Of a stretch of 16,550 nucleotides of DNA, positions 1-6,827 are shown one piece after another. The translations under genes and the position numbers were made by a program. Numbering within the stretch: the stretch's first letter is position 1; every line of letters begins with the position of its first letter. Source of the DNA: Treponema sp. (GTDB lineage: Bacteria; Spirochaetota; Spirochaetia; Treponematales; Breznakiellaceae); contig JAITQR010000178.1 in the NCBI GenBank assembly GCA_031288815.1, forward strand, positions 1 to 16,550. The letters are read 5' to 3'. The notes beneath the pieces are model-generated. The model made no database searches and was not told the origin of the DNA. It was given only the letters and a program-made list of their open reading frames with translations.

Positions 1-117
1 AACCGTCCCTGTCAGGACGGCCTGAAATGCAACCCGCCGCTTGTACCTCTGTAATACCCGCCCCGTCTTTCAGACCGGGCGGGCCGATGCCGGCAAAGGC
101 CGCCCCCTCCGCTTCGG
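1..117. other. Left flank of the insertion sequence, no gene called
   Basis: This stretch precedes the left inverted repeat of the IS. It holds two hairpins: a perfect 6-bp stem at 3-20 (ccgtcc/ggacgg) and an 11-bp stem with one mismatch at 57-83 (arms 57-67 and 73-83, loop tttca). Neither is followed by a T run, so they are not clear terminators. The minus strand is open in one frame across all of it (from 115 to 1) with GC-rich codons. That could be a piece of a gene cut by the insertion, but no start or recognisable motif is visible. Confidence 0.4.
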
Positions 118-134
118 ACTAAACTTGACCCACA
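118..134 (+). repeat. Left terminal inverted repeat of the IS
   Basis: The sequence actaaacttgacccaca is the exact reverse complement of 1572-1588. Matching stops at the base on either side, which sets the element boundary. Confidence 0.9.
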
Positions 135-137
135 GAT

Positions 138-1514
138 TCACACGAGATACTCCCGGTATGCCAACAGAATATGTAATTTCATAAGACCTATCCATATCGT
201 CTTCACTCCCGGCGGCCCATCACTAGGCGCCCTCTTCGGCCCTCCCAGCCTTCCAAGATATTCTATCGCCTCCTTCACCGTATAAGGCTTCTTCGGCCCC
301 TTCTTTGTCTTGTTCGCTACACAATACAGCAATTTCCACTCCTCTTCTCCCAATATCACAGAACAGGGCAACTCAGGTGTAAGCCGCCCCATATAGGTCA
401 TGTTCAATATCATCACCGCGATGATTGAATACATCAGAATAAGGCTCGTCGTCCTGTCTATGCTCCTCTCTTGCAGCTCCTCTACGCAACACCCACTCTT
501 CAGCACGTAATGAAACCGTTCTATCTTCCACCGTTGCATATAATACCCGACATATTCATAGGCTTCTTCTACGCTGTTTACCTCTTCACCGGTCATCAGA
601 AACCATTCTACCGGCTCCTTCCCTTTCGGCGGCTGTTCCTCTTTCACATAGATAACAGATACTTCGATTGACTCAGGCAGGGTCTTGACCGGGTTGAGGA
701 TATGCGGCCGCTTTACCGTAAACCGGTCATACCTCAGTTGTAAAACCGCTTCCCGTTCGGGTATACCACTCCGGCTGTCCCGCGGTATACTCACCCCCAC
801 CCGTCCCTGACTCCTCTTCTTCCGTATCTCATCCAAGATCCGCTTGTTCTCCACCGTCATCCGGTTCTGTACTATCCGTATCAGAAACGGTTCTTCCAGC
901 CCTTCTGCCTTGGCAAATAGCTCATACATATCCCCTTCCCGGTCACAGACCGTTATCACCCTGACCCCCTCGGGAATATCCGCCATGCTTCGCTCCAGCG
1001 TCTCCAGCCACCGGAAACTCTCTTTCTCCTCTATCGGCCGTACCTTTTTGCTGTCGTGACTTGCCGACTCATCCTTCGCCTCCGGACGGTTATAGCCTGA
1101 CTGGTCCAAAAGCCCCAGTACCAGCCCCTCGGCGGTCACTGCCAGGCAACTATGGATATTGACCCCCAAAGTCTTATCGCTGATATACCCTATCCCCTCG
1201 GTTTTCAGATGGGTGTTGTAATTTACCCCTGTCGTATCCTGGACTGCCAGTACCGTACCGCCATAGTCACTCATCCGCCTGACAGTCCCTTCCCGGTGTG
1301 CTCTGATAATCTCTTCCCTGTCAAAGTTTTCATTGCCCAGCATCCGGTAAATGGCTTTAGCCTCGGCCCGGTTCCCGCTTGCCCCCCAGATTGATGTATC
1401 CGGCTGTTTCATCAGGGTTTCCATGGCCCTGATAAACCGATCCTCCAGCCGGACGGAATGAAAATCCAGACCGGCAAATTCCGCGCCCATGTTAAATTCC
1501 GTGCGTGCTGCCAT
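138..1514 (-). CDS. IS4-family (IS50-like) DDE transposase
   Basis: This 458-residue protein catalyses cut-and-paste movement of the surrounding element. The N-terminal part (about residues 8-80) resembles the DNA-binding domain of Tn5-type transposases. The RNase-H-like core has the three catalytic acids in their family contexts: D93 in LAVQDTTG, D191 in TVCDREGDM, and E332 in a Y-x2-RW-x-IE-x-FH-x3-LK signature (YREK motif). Length is close to Tn5 transposase (476 residues). The ATG at 1514 is preceded on its strand by a ggggagggg Shine-Dalgarno at good spacing. No frameshift or stop interrupts it, so it is probably functional. The matching inverted repeats lie just outside both ends of the gene. 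Family assignment is firm; the named IS cannot be given without an ISfinder search. Confidence 0.92.
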   Translation of the reverse strand: MAARTEFNMGAEFAGLDFHSVRLEDRFIRAMETLMKQPDTSIWGASGNRAEAKAIYRMLGNENFDREEIIRAHREGTVRRMSDYGGTVLAVQDTTGVNYNTHLKTEGIGYISDKTLGVNIHSCLAVTAEGLVLGLLDQSGYNRPEAKDESASHDSKKVRPIEEKESFRWLETLERSMADIPEGVRVITVCDREGDMYELFAKAEGLEEPFLIRIVQNRMTVENKRILDEIRKKRSQGRVGVSIPRDSRSGIPEREAVLQLRYDRFTVKRPHILNPVKTLPESIEVSVIYVKEEQPPKGKEPVEWFLMTGEEVNSVEEAYEYVGYYMQRWKIERFHYVLKSGCCVEELQERSIDRTTSLILMYSIIAVMILNMTYMGRLTPELPCSVILGEEEWKLLYCVANKTKKGPKKPYTVKEAIEYLGRLGGPKRAPSDGPPGVKTIWIGLMKLHILLAYREYLV

Positions 1515-1571
1515 ATCCCCTCCCCGAGCCTTTGGCCCGTATGGGGACTATTATAGCATGAACTTAAAATT

Positions 1572-1588
1572 TGTGGGTCAAGTTTAGT
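1572..1588 (-). repeat. Right terminal inverted repeat of the IS
   Basis: The sequence tgtgggtcaagtttagt is the perfect 17-bp partner of 118-134. It lies 57 bp upstream of the transposase start codon, so the transposase promoter must lie in or next to it. Confidence 0.9.
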
Positions 1589-1647
1589 ACAGAGAAAGGG
1601 GGTAGCTAATAAGAAGAAGGATCGTACCCATACACGCATAAAACCTT

Positions 1648-2013
1648 GTCACCGGCAGGCGGCAGTTCGGCGCCTCCCCCTTCGCGGACATTTAAAAGCC
1701 GGAATCGTCCATCAATATCCTTATCGGCTCAAAGAAGTTTAGCGCCGGCTGGAACTGTTACCGCGTGTCCCCGGTGGGGCTTATGTACGCGGGACAGAGC
1801 GAAGGCTCGGAGATCATCCAGCTTTTCGGCAGGGGGGTCAGGCTCTGGGGTTACAAGAAAATGCCCCGGCGCACGAACGCGCTGAAGAACCGGAACCCGG
1901 GCCTTAAAGCGCCGGATTTTATCCGGTACCTGGAGACCCTTAATATTTTCGGCGTAAAAGCGAACTACATGGAGCAGTTCAAAGAGTATTTAAACAACGA
2001 AGGCTTACCGTAA
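1648..2013 (+). pseudogene. Truncated, interrupted fragment of a superfamily 2 helicase (type III restriction Res-like)
   Basis: Only the C-terminal helicase half remains. In the frame ending at the taa of 2011-2013 one reads FGASPFADI, a taa stop (1693-1695), then INILIGSKKFSAGWN (motif V region) and EIIQLFGRGVRLWG (motif VI with the QxxGRGxR arginine finger), then a typical tail with YLETLNIFGVKANYMEQF. In family members these blocks are continuous, so the taa looks like a disabling substitution. The ATPase half (Walker A and DEAD/DEAH box) is missing and would lie where the IS now is. A gtg at 1765 could start a short peptide but without an ATPase domain. Such helicases occur in restriction and anti-phage loci, so this is probably a relic of one. 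Helicase call is confident, exact family is not. Confidence 0.72.
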
Positions 2014-2160
2014 AATTACACTCCTACATCCTCAGCCCCAGCCGGTTCAGCGATCTGGGCGAGGGGCGTTTTACCGAAAAAGATTACAACGCCTGTGGCG
2101 TTTACTTTATGGACGACCCGAATTATCTTGAACAGATGTGCGGGGATATTTTGGGCTGAT
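2013..2160 (+). pseudogene. Orphan coding fragment, C-terminal end of an unrecognised protein
   Basis: In the frame that starts at 2013, shifted relative to the helicase fragment, there is an open run of 48 codons ending in tga at 2158-2160. The peptide reads like natural protein: YILSPSRFSDLGEGRF, then KDYNACGVYFMDDPNYLEQM and CGDILG. No start codon or ribosome site precedes it. It may be the next gene of the lost helicase locus or the continuation of the same protein after an internal deletion. I do not recognise the family. It ends one base before the stop of the convergent lipoprotein gene. Confidence 0.4.
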
Positions 2161-2161
2161 T

Positions 2162-3481
2162 CTATTCCCGGTTAAGCCGGGACCAGTCGCCGATCCGTCT
2201 TTCCAGCGGAACGCCTTCGTCTTCCGAGCGGATAGAGTCGTGGAGGTAGGGGAGGATGGCCCGTTCCTTGAGGGAATTCCAGTTCCGGGGCAGGACGTTT
2301 GGGGGGGAGAGGAATTCTTCCGGGGGCATGTGGCCCAGGAGACCGGGGTAAAACCGGGGGAAGATCTGCTCGGTCACCGCCCGGAGGGCGGAAAAGCCCC
2401 CGCATACGCCGAAAAGGGTCTCGTTCATCCGTTTGTCCCGGCTCAGTTCCAGGAGCCGCCGCTGGGTTTCCATCCGGAAGAACCAGCCGGTAAAGGCTTC
2501 GGCGGCCTTTTGGGAAGGCCCGTTTTTGCAGATCCCGTAGTACACCGTATCTTCCTGCATGGGGATACTGTTCCTTTCCGCGATCCACCGGAAGTCAAGG
2601 CTGGAACGCCGATCTTCCGCCAGGGTAAAGAATTCGTCGCTTTCCATATAGGCAAAGAGTATCCTGCCCGATAAGACCAGCTTGGCCGGAGGCTCGAAAA
2701 AGTACTTGAAGGTAAAATCCTCAAGCTGCCGGATGCTGCCGTTGGCCTGGCCGATCCAGTTCCGCAGATAGCCGGTAGCTTCATCCAGGGCCGCCGTGTT
2801 CCAGGCCAGAGGGGAGGCCTCCCGGAAATCAATATTGAAAAGCCGGGCGGCGATAAAGAGAAACTCGTCTTCCCAGGCGGGGGAGAAGCCCATCCGGGTA
2901 TAGGTTCCGTTCGCTTCGGCGTTAAATTTTTTCCCCAGCTCTTTTATCTCCTCAAGGCCGATGGTAAACGGATTGGATAGAAGGTTCCCGTTTTCCCTGG
3001 CGAGGATCAGGGCGGGGATGTTAAAGGCTACCGGCAGAAGGTACTGCCGATCCTCGATCTTTCCCAGGGCCAGGAGGCGGGGGTAAAAATCCTCCGCCGA
3101 AAGGGTCTCTTTTTTAAAAAGCCTTTCCAGGGGGAGAAACAGGGACCGGGTTGCGGCGCTTTTAAGCCAGCTTCCGGCCGCGATGTCCGGGTACACGGAG
3201 GTCCGGGTAAGTTCCTGGGCGAGAGAGTCGAAATAACGAACCTCTACCTTGTAAGAATCCTGGGCGGAGTTGAAATAGTCAGCGTAGATGGCGAAATCGC
3301 TCCGGTCGGTCCAGAGGGTGGCGGTTTTGTTCCCCGTCCCGCATGAAAGGAGCGAAAGAGTTCCCAGGATTAGGCATAAACCCAGGGCCCCGGTAAAACC
3401 ACGCATCCTGAAACCCGCGGCGGCTTTCCCAAAAAACGGCGTTTTGGGGAAGCCTCTCTTAAACCAGGCCGTTCCCGCCAT
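2162..3481 (-). CDS. Lipoprotein resembling an extracellular solute-binding protein (family 1)
   Basis: This 439-residue protein is probably a lipid-anchored substrate receptor. A hydrophobic segment (about residues 31-46) ends in a lipobox LLSC with the acylated cysteine at position 47, followed by a GTGNK linker. The mature part has the look of an ABC-transporter sugar or polyamine binding protein: early TLWTDRSDFAIYADYFN, then a PDIAAGSW segment and an aromatic-rich C-terminal lobe. The ATG at 3481 lies 6 nt after the stop of the aminotransferase gene, suggesting translational coupling. It would give an unusually long pre-lipobox region, and the internal ATG at 3406 would give a standard 22-residue signal peptide, so the start is uncertain. 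No permease or ATPase genes are adjacent; it may serve a transporter encoded elsewhere. Confidence 0.75.
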   Translation of the reverse strand: MAGTAWFKRGFPKTPFFGKAAAGFRMRGFTGALGLCLILGTLSLLSCGTGNKTATLWTDRSDFAIYADYFNSAQDSYKVEVRYFDSLAQELTRTSVYPDIAAGSWLKSAATRSLFLPLERLFKKETLSAEDFYPRLLALGKIEDRQYLLPVAFNIPALILARENGNLLSNPFTIGLEEIKELGKKFNAEANGTYTRMGFSPAWEDEFLFIAARLFNIDFREASPLAWNTAALDEATGYLRNWIGQANGSIRQLEDFTFKYFFEPPAKLVLSGRILFAYMESDEFFTLAEDRRSSLDFRWIAERNSIPMQEDTVYYGICKNGPSQKAAEAFTGWFFRMETQRRLLELSRDKRMNETLFGVCGGFSALRAVTEQIFPRFYPGLLGHMPPEEFLSPPNVLPRNWNSLKERAILPYLHDSIRSEDEGVPLERRIGDWSRLNRE

Positions 3482-3487
3482 GAAAAA

Positions 3488-4801
3488 TCAGCCCGCCGCC
3501 ATCTTTGCCGCCGTGTCGTAGATGATCCGGTAAACCCGGTCTATTTTATCCTCGTCGATTCCGGCGAAAGCGATACGGAGGTAACGATCCTCCAGGGAGA
3601 TGGTTCCGATGCCCTGTCTGTAGAGCAGTTCCTGGCGGAGGGCTTCGGCGGAGAGGCCGTCGCAGCGGAAGCACATGAAGTACCCGGAATTGAAAGGCAG
3701 GGGCTTGAGGATCGGGTGTTCGGGGTTGTTCCGGATAAAGGCTTTGACCCGCCGGTAACGCCCCTTCATCATGTTCAGAAACTGGTCCTTCTCACCGGGG
3801 GTGCGGGGATCGTCCATGGCCCGGAGCATGAGGTTCTGGGCCGGGGTATTGGCGCAGGAAACCGAGGAACGGATGGCCCCCATAAGCTTGCGGATCAGGG
3901 CTTCGTGGTGGGTCTCGTTGAGGCTGCGGCAGGCGTAGGTAACAAAACCCAGGCGTATCCCCCAGAGGTAGTCTTCCTTGATGGGGCCGTCTATCTTGAT
4001 CGCCAGGATCCGGGCATGGATGGTGGAGAAGGGGACGAAGGGGGATTCCTTGCCCACATCGTCCTCGTAAAAGAGGCCGAAGTAGGCGTCGTCGCAGATC
4101 ACCAGCACGTCCGCGCCGCCATCGGCCGCGTCCCGGAGTATCTTTACCAGGGCGTCTTCTTCCTCCTTGGTGGGGGAATAGCCCGAGGGGTTGTTGGGGA
4201 AGTTAAGGAGAATCCGTACCGACCCGGTCCCGGCCTGCTCCCGTACCGCCTCCCTGATGGAGTCCAGGTTGAGGCCCTTTCCCTTTCCGAAAAAGGGAAC
4301 CTCCCGGACTTCGCTGCCCCGCCGGATGTTGAAGATAAGCCCGTAGTTGTCCCAGCAGGGATCGCTGGCGATAAGTACGTCCCCCCGGCCAAAGAACATA
4401 TCCGCCGTGTAGGAAAGCCCGGCGGTCAGGCCGGGAACCACCACCGGGAGGGATATTTTCGCCGGGTCCACCGAGGGGTTTTTCCTGGTGATCATGTCCT
4501 TCCATACGGCCCGGACCTTCTCTATCCCCGCCGTGGGAGCGTAGATCACCGATTCCTCCGGGCTCAGGCTGGGGAGGGCGTCGCTGATGGCGGAGAGGAT
4601 GAGGGGCCGGCCGTCCTTGAAAGCCATGCCGATGGTACCGTTGGCCAGTTTGGCGGACGCTTTCGCCTCCGCGGACTGGGCTATGATACCCCGGGGGAAA
4701 TAAAAACGCCGCCCCAGAGGGGAGAGGAGCCGGGACACAATGGTGCCTTCCAACGCCGAGTTGAGTTCGTCTACGGGGGATTGCATGGCTTTTATCATCA
4801 T
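3488..4801 (-). CDS. PLP-dependent aminotransferase, class I/II (fold type I)
   Basis: A cytoplasmic enzyme of up to 437 residues that should transfer amino groups between an amino acid and a 2-oxo acid. Visible landmarks: FPNNPSGY around residues 201-208 (the NPxG loop with a PLP-contacting Asn), CDDAYFG at 236-242 (Asp to the pyridine nitrogen, Tyr), a probable Schiff-base Lys275 in GPIKEDYLWGIRLGF, with Arg283 for the phosphate, and Arg409 for the substrate carboxylate. The G-x-x-KEDY lysine context differs from the common SxSK and marks a subgroup of uncertain substrate. The frame extends far upstream antisense to moxR, but the protein begins at one of the Met codons: 4801, 4798 or 4786. 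The last fits a promoter-proximal leaderless start. The lipoprotein gene follows 6 nt downstream. Confidence 0.88.
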   Translation of the reverse strand: MMIKAMQSPVDELNSALEGTIVSRLLSPLGRRFYFPRGIIAQSAEAKASAKLANGTIGMAFKDGRPLILSAISDALPSLSPEESVIYAPTAGIEKVRAVWKDMITRKNPSVDPAKISLPVVVPGLTAGLSYTADMFFGRGDVLIASDPCWDNYGLIFNIRRGSEVREVPFFGKGKGLNLDSIREAVREQAGTGSVRILLNFPNNPSGYSPTKEEEDALVKILRDAADGGADVLVICDDAYFGLFYEDDVGKESPFVPFSTIHARILAIKIDGPIKEDYLWGIRLGFVTYACRSLNETHHEALIRKLMGAIRSSVSCANTPAQNLMLRAMDDPRTPGEKDQFLNMMKGRYRRVKAFIRNNPEHPILKPLPFNSGYFMCFRCDGLSAEALRQELLYRQGIGTISLEDRYLRIAFAGIDEDKIDRVYRIIYDTAAKMAAG

Positions 4802-4822
4802 GAAAACGTCTTTCTTAGTCAA
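4794..4822 (-). promoter_or_regulatory. Candidate promoter of the aminotransferase-lipoprotein unit
   Basis: On the minus strand TTGACT (4822-4817) is followed after 17 bp by GATGAT (4799-4794). The -35 box matches 5 of 6 and the -10 box 4 of 6 sigma70 bases. Transcription would then begin at about 4787, one base before the in-frame ATG at 4786. Used this way the first two Met codons (4801, 4798) would lie in the promoter. Confidence 0.4.
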
Positions 4823-4830
4823 CGGCTTCC

Positions 4831-4839
4831 TGCTACAAT
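4831..4839 (+). promoter_or_regulatory. Extended -10 promoter of the bat operon
   Basis: TGCTACAAT is an extended -10 element (TG-N-TACAAT), which needs little -35 contact; the bases 17 bp upstream (tttctt) are poor. The expected start of transcription is 4846-4847, which coincides with the A of the moxR ATG. No purine-rich ribosome site lies before that ATG, so the mRNA may be leaderless. Confidence 0.5.
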
Positions 4840-4846
4840 AATCTTT

Positions 4847-5878
4847 ATGGACCAAAACCTTGTTGACCGGGCGGCGGAGCTCGCCGATTCCTGCCGGGCG
4901 GAACTGGCGAAGCGGGTGATCGGCCAGCGGGAGATGATCGACGGCCTCCTTGCCGCCCTGGTCGCCGGGGGGCACATCCTTCTGGAAGGGGTGCCGGGAT
5001 TGGCCAAGACCATGGCGGTGAAAAGCCTGGCGGAGATCACCGGGCTTCTCTTTAAGCGGATCCAGTTTACCCCGGATCTGCTTCCCGCCGATTTGACGGG
5101 AACCATGATATGGGAACAGGCCGCGGGGGCCTTTTCGGTGCGCCGGGGCCCGGTTTTTGCCAACGTGGTTCTGGCGGACGAGATCAACCGAGCGCCCGCC
5201 AAGGTTCAGTCCGCCCTGCTTGAGGCCATGGAGGAAAAACAGGTAACCATCGGGGAACAGAGCTACCCGCTGCCGGATCCTTTCTTCGTGCTGGCCACGG
5301 AAAACCCCATCGAACACGAGGGAACCTACGCCCTGCCCGAGGCGGAACTGGACCGTTTCCTCCTCAAGCTCCTGGTAAGCTACCCCAGCCCGGAGGAGGA
5401 GATGGGCATCCTCCGCCGGGCCTGGGCGAGCCGGGCCGAAAGCCCCCTGATGCCGGTGCTGAACCGGGAGGCCCTGGCCCTGCTCCGTTCCGCGGCGGAG
5501 GGGGTACGGGTGGATCAGGGGATAGAACGCTACATGGTTTCGGCGGTTACCGCTACCCGGCCCCCTTCCCGGCAGGCTCCGGCCCCGGCCTGGGGCCACC
5601 CGGGGCCCTCCCAATCCCCCCATACCGCGGGAGGCGGGGAAGGGATATACCGGTATATCGCTTTCGGCGCCTCCCCCCGGGGGACCATCGCCCTTCACCG
5701 GATATCCCGGATGCTGGCCCTTTTCGCGGGCCGGTCCTACGTCACCCCCGACGATGTAAAAGCCGCCGCCTATCCGGTACTGCGGCATCGGATAGTCCTC
5801 TCCTACGAAGCCGAGGCCGACGGCATGGACGCGGACACGGTGATCTCCCGGCTTCTGGCCTTTGTGCCCATCCCCTGA
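4847..5878 (+). CDS. MoxR-family AAA+ ATPase
   Basis: This 343-residue cytoplasmic ATPase is thought to act as a chaperone that remodels or activates the vWA proteins encoded after it. Landmarks: IGQ near residue 25, Walker A GVPGLAKT at 48-55, Walker B VVLADEIN at 107-114, sensor 1 ATEN at 150-153, and the sensor 2 GASPR at 274-278, followed by the usual YVTPDDVKAAA lid segment. The start at 4847 is fixed by homology of the N-terminus although no Shine-Dalgarno is present. A Pro/Gly-rich stretch at about 239-266 (PPSRQAPAPAWGHPGP and onward) is an insertion just before the GASPR block, where relatives have a short link. It is the first gene of the operon; the DUF58 gene starts 7 nt after its stop. 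Confidence 0.95.
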   Translation: MDQNLVDRAAELADSCRAELAKRVIGQREMIDGLLAALVAGGHILLEGVPGLAKTMAVKSLAEITGLLFKRIQFTPDLLPADLTGTMIWEQAAGAFSVRRGPVFANVVLADEINRAPAKVQSALLEAMEEKQVTIGEQSYPLPDPFFVLATENPIEHEGTYALPEAELDRFLLKLLVSYPSPEEEMGILRRAWASRAESPLMPVLNREALALLRSAAEGVRVDQGIERYMVSAVTATRPPSRQAPAPAWGHPGPSQSPHTAGGGEGIYRYIAFGASPRGTIALHRISRMLALFAGRSYVTPDDVKAAAYPVLRHRIVLSYEAEADGMDADTVISRLLAFVPIP

Positions 5879-5885
5879 CAAGCCC

Positions 5886-6827
5886 ATGGATCGCCGGGAA
5901 CTGCTGCGCCGGATAAGCTCCTTTCCCATAGTCTCAAGCGGCCTGGCCGAGGAACTTCTGGCCGGGGATTACCGTTCGGTGTTCAAAGGCCAGGGCATCG
6001 AATTCGACGAGGCCCGGCATTACCAGGCCGGCGACGACGCCCGGCTTATCGACTGGAACGTAAGCGCCCGTTTTGGCGAGCCCTACGTGAAGATGTTCCG
6101 GGAAGAACGGGAACTTACGGTGTTTCTCGTCCTGGACATCTCCCCTTCCATGCATTCCGTGGCCGCCGGGCCCTTAAACCCTTACGAACAGGCCTGCCTG
6201 ACCCTGGCCCTTCTGGCCTTTTCCGCCGAGGAGGCGGGACAGCGGGTGGGGGCGCTTTTCTTTGACCGGGGCCTTGACCGGGTCTACCCCCCCAGGAAGG
6301 GCCGGCGGCACGTGATGGGTATCCTGGGCGGCGCCATCGCCGTCCGCGCCGCCTGCCGGGCCGAGGCCCGGGGCAGCGATCTGGCCATGGCCCTGGCCGG
6401 CGCGGGAAGGCTCCTCAAGCGGCGGAGCCTGGTGGCGGTGATTTCCGACTTCTACGCCGCGGGCTGGGAGGGGCCTCTGGAAGATCTGGCCCGGAAACAC
6501 GACGTGGTGGCTGTGGGGATAAACAATCCCCTGGACAGGGAATTTCCCCCCATGGGGCTCGTCCCCCTGGAGGATCCGGAGACGGGGCTGAAAATCCACG
6601 CCTCTTCCGGTTCCCCGGCCTTTCTTTCCGCCTGGTCCCGCTGGCACGAAGACCGGGGCAAGTGGCTGGAAACGGTCTGCCGCCGTTCCGGGGCCGCCTG
6701 TCTCCCCCTCTCCACCGGGGAGGACGCCGGAGCGGTTTTAAAGCGTTTCTTCGGCGGTCGGGGGGAGCGCGGGACCCGGGGCCGCCGCCCCGGCCTACGA
6801 TACGGCGCCGGCGGGGGATCGCGGTGA
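5886..6827 (+). CDS. DUF58 protein with a vWA domain
   Basis: A 313-residue partner of MoxR, almost always encoded next to it. The DUF58 signature is clear: GIEFDEARHYQAGDD then RLIDWNVSARFGEPYVKMF (about residues 38-71). It leads into a von Willebrand A domain whose metal-ion-dependent adhesion site starts with DISPS at 84-88, and VISDFY further on. No membrane segment is seen, so it is probably cytoplasmic or peripheral. The ATG at 5886 has no good ribosome site; coupling to moxR (7 nt upstream) is likely. An in-frame ttg at 5862 is a less likely start. The last 20 residues are Gly/Arg-rich and overlap the next gene's start by 4 nt (gtga). What it binds in this system is not known. Confidence 0.92.
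   Translation: MDRRELLRRISSFPIVSSGLAEELLAGDYRSVFKGQGIEFDEARHYQAGDDARLIDWNVSARFGEPYVKMFREERELTVFLVLDISPSMHSVAAGPLNPYEQACLTLALLAFSAEEAGQRVGALFFDRGLDRVYPPRKGRRHVMGILGGAIAVRAACRAEARGSDLAMALAGAGRLLKRRSLVAVISDFYAAGWEGPLEDLARKHDVVAVGINNPLDREFPPMGLVPLEDPETGLKIHASSGSPAFLSAWSRWHEDRGKWLETVCRRSGAACLPLSTGEDAGAVLKRFFGGRGERGTRGRRPGLRYGAGGGSR

Larger units (their letters stand above)
118..1588 (-). mobile_element. Complete IS4-family (IS50/Tn5-like group) insertion sequence
   Basis: A 1471-bp element bounded by 17-bp perfect terminal inverted repeats and carrying one transposase gene that fills it on the minus strand. The right end has a 57-bp non-coding strip between the transposase start and the repeat; at the left end the stop codon lies only a few bases from the repeat. 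The flanking bases (cgcttcgg before, acagagaa after) show no target-site duplication, so the copy may have lost one side by recombination or deletion. Base composition is visibly less GC-rich than the chromosomal genes to the right, which fits recent acquisition. Confidence 0.88.

Noticed and set aside
2167..2181. cccgg-ttaag-ccggg hairpin as terminator
   Set aside because: Lies inside the last codons of the lipoprotein gene and is not followed by T residues.
2138..2674. 178-residue plus-strand open frame
   Set aside because: Antisense shadow of the lipoprotein gene with no ribosome site or family pattern.
3716..4846. Upstream extension of the moxR frame (720 residues in total)
   Set aside because: Antisense to the aminotransferase; MoxR homology starts precisely at 4847.
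4802..5929. Long N-terminal extension of the aminotransferase frame (813 residues in total)
   Set aside because: It runs antisense through moxR, has shadow-like Gly/Arg/Pro composition, and the aminotransferase fold begins only after 4801.
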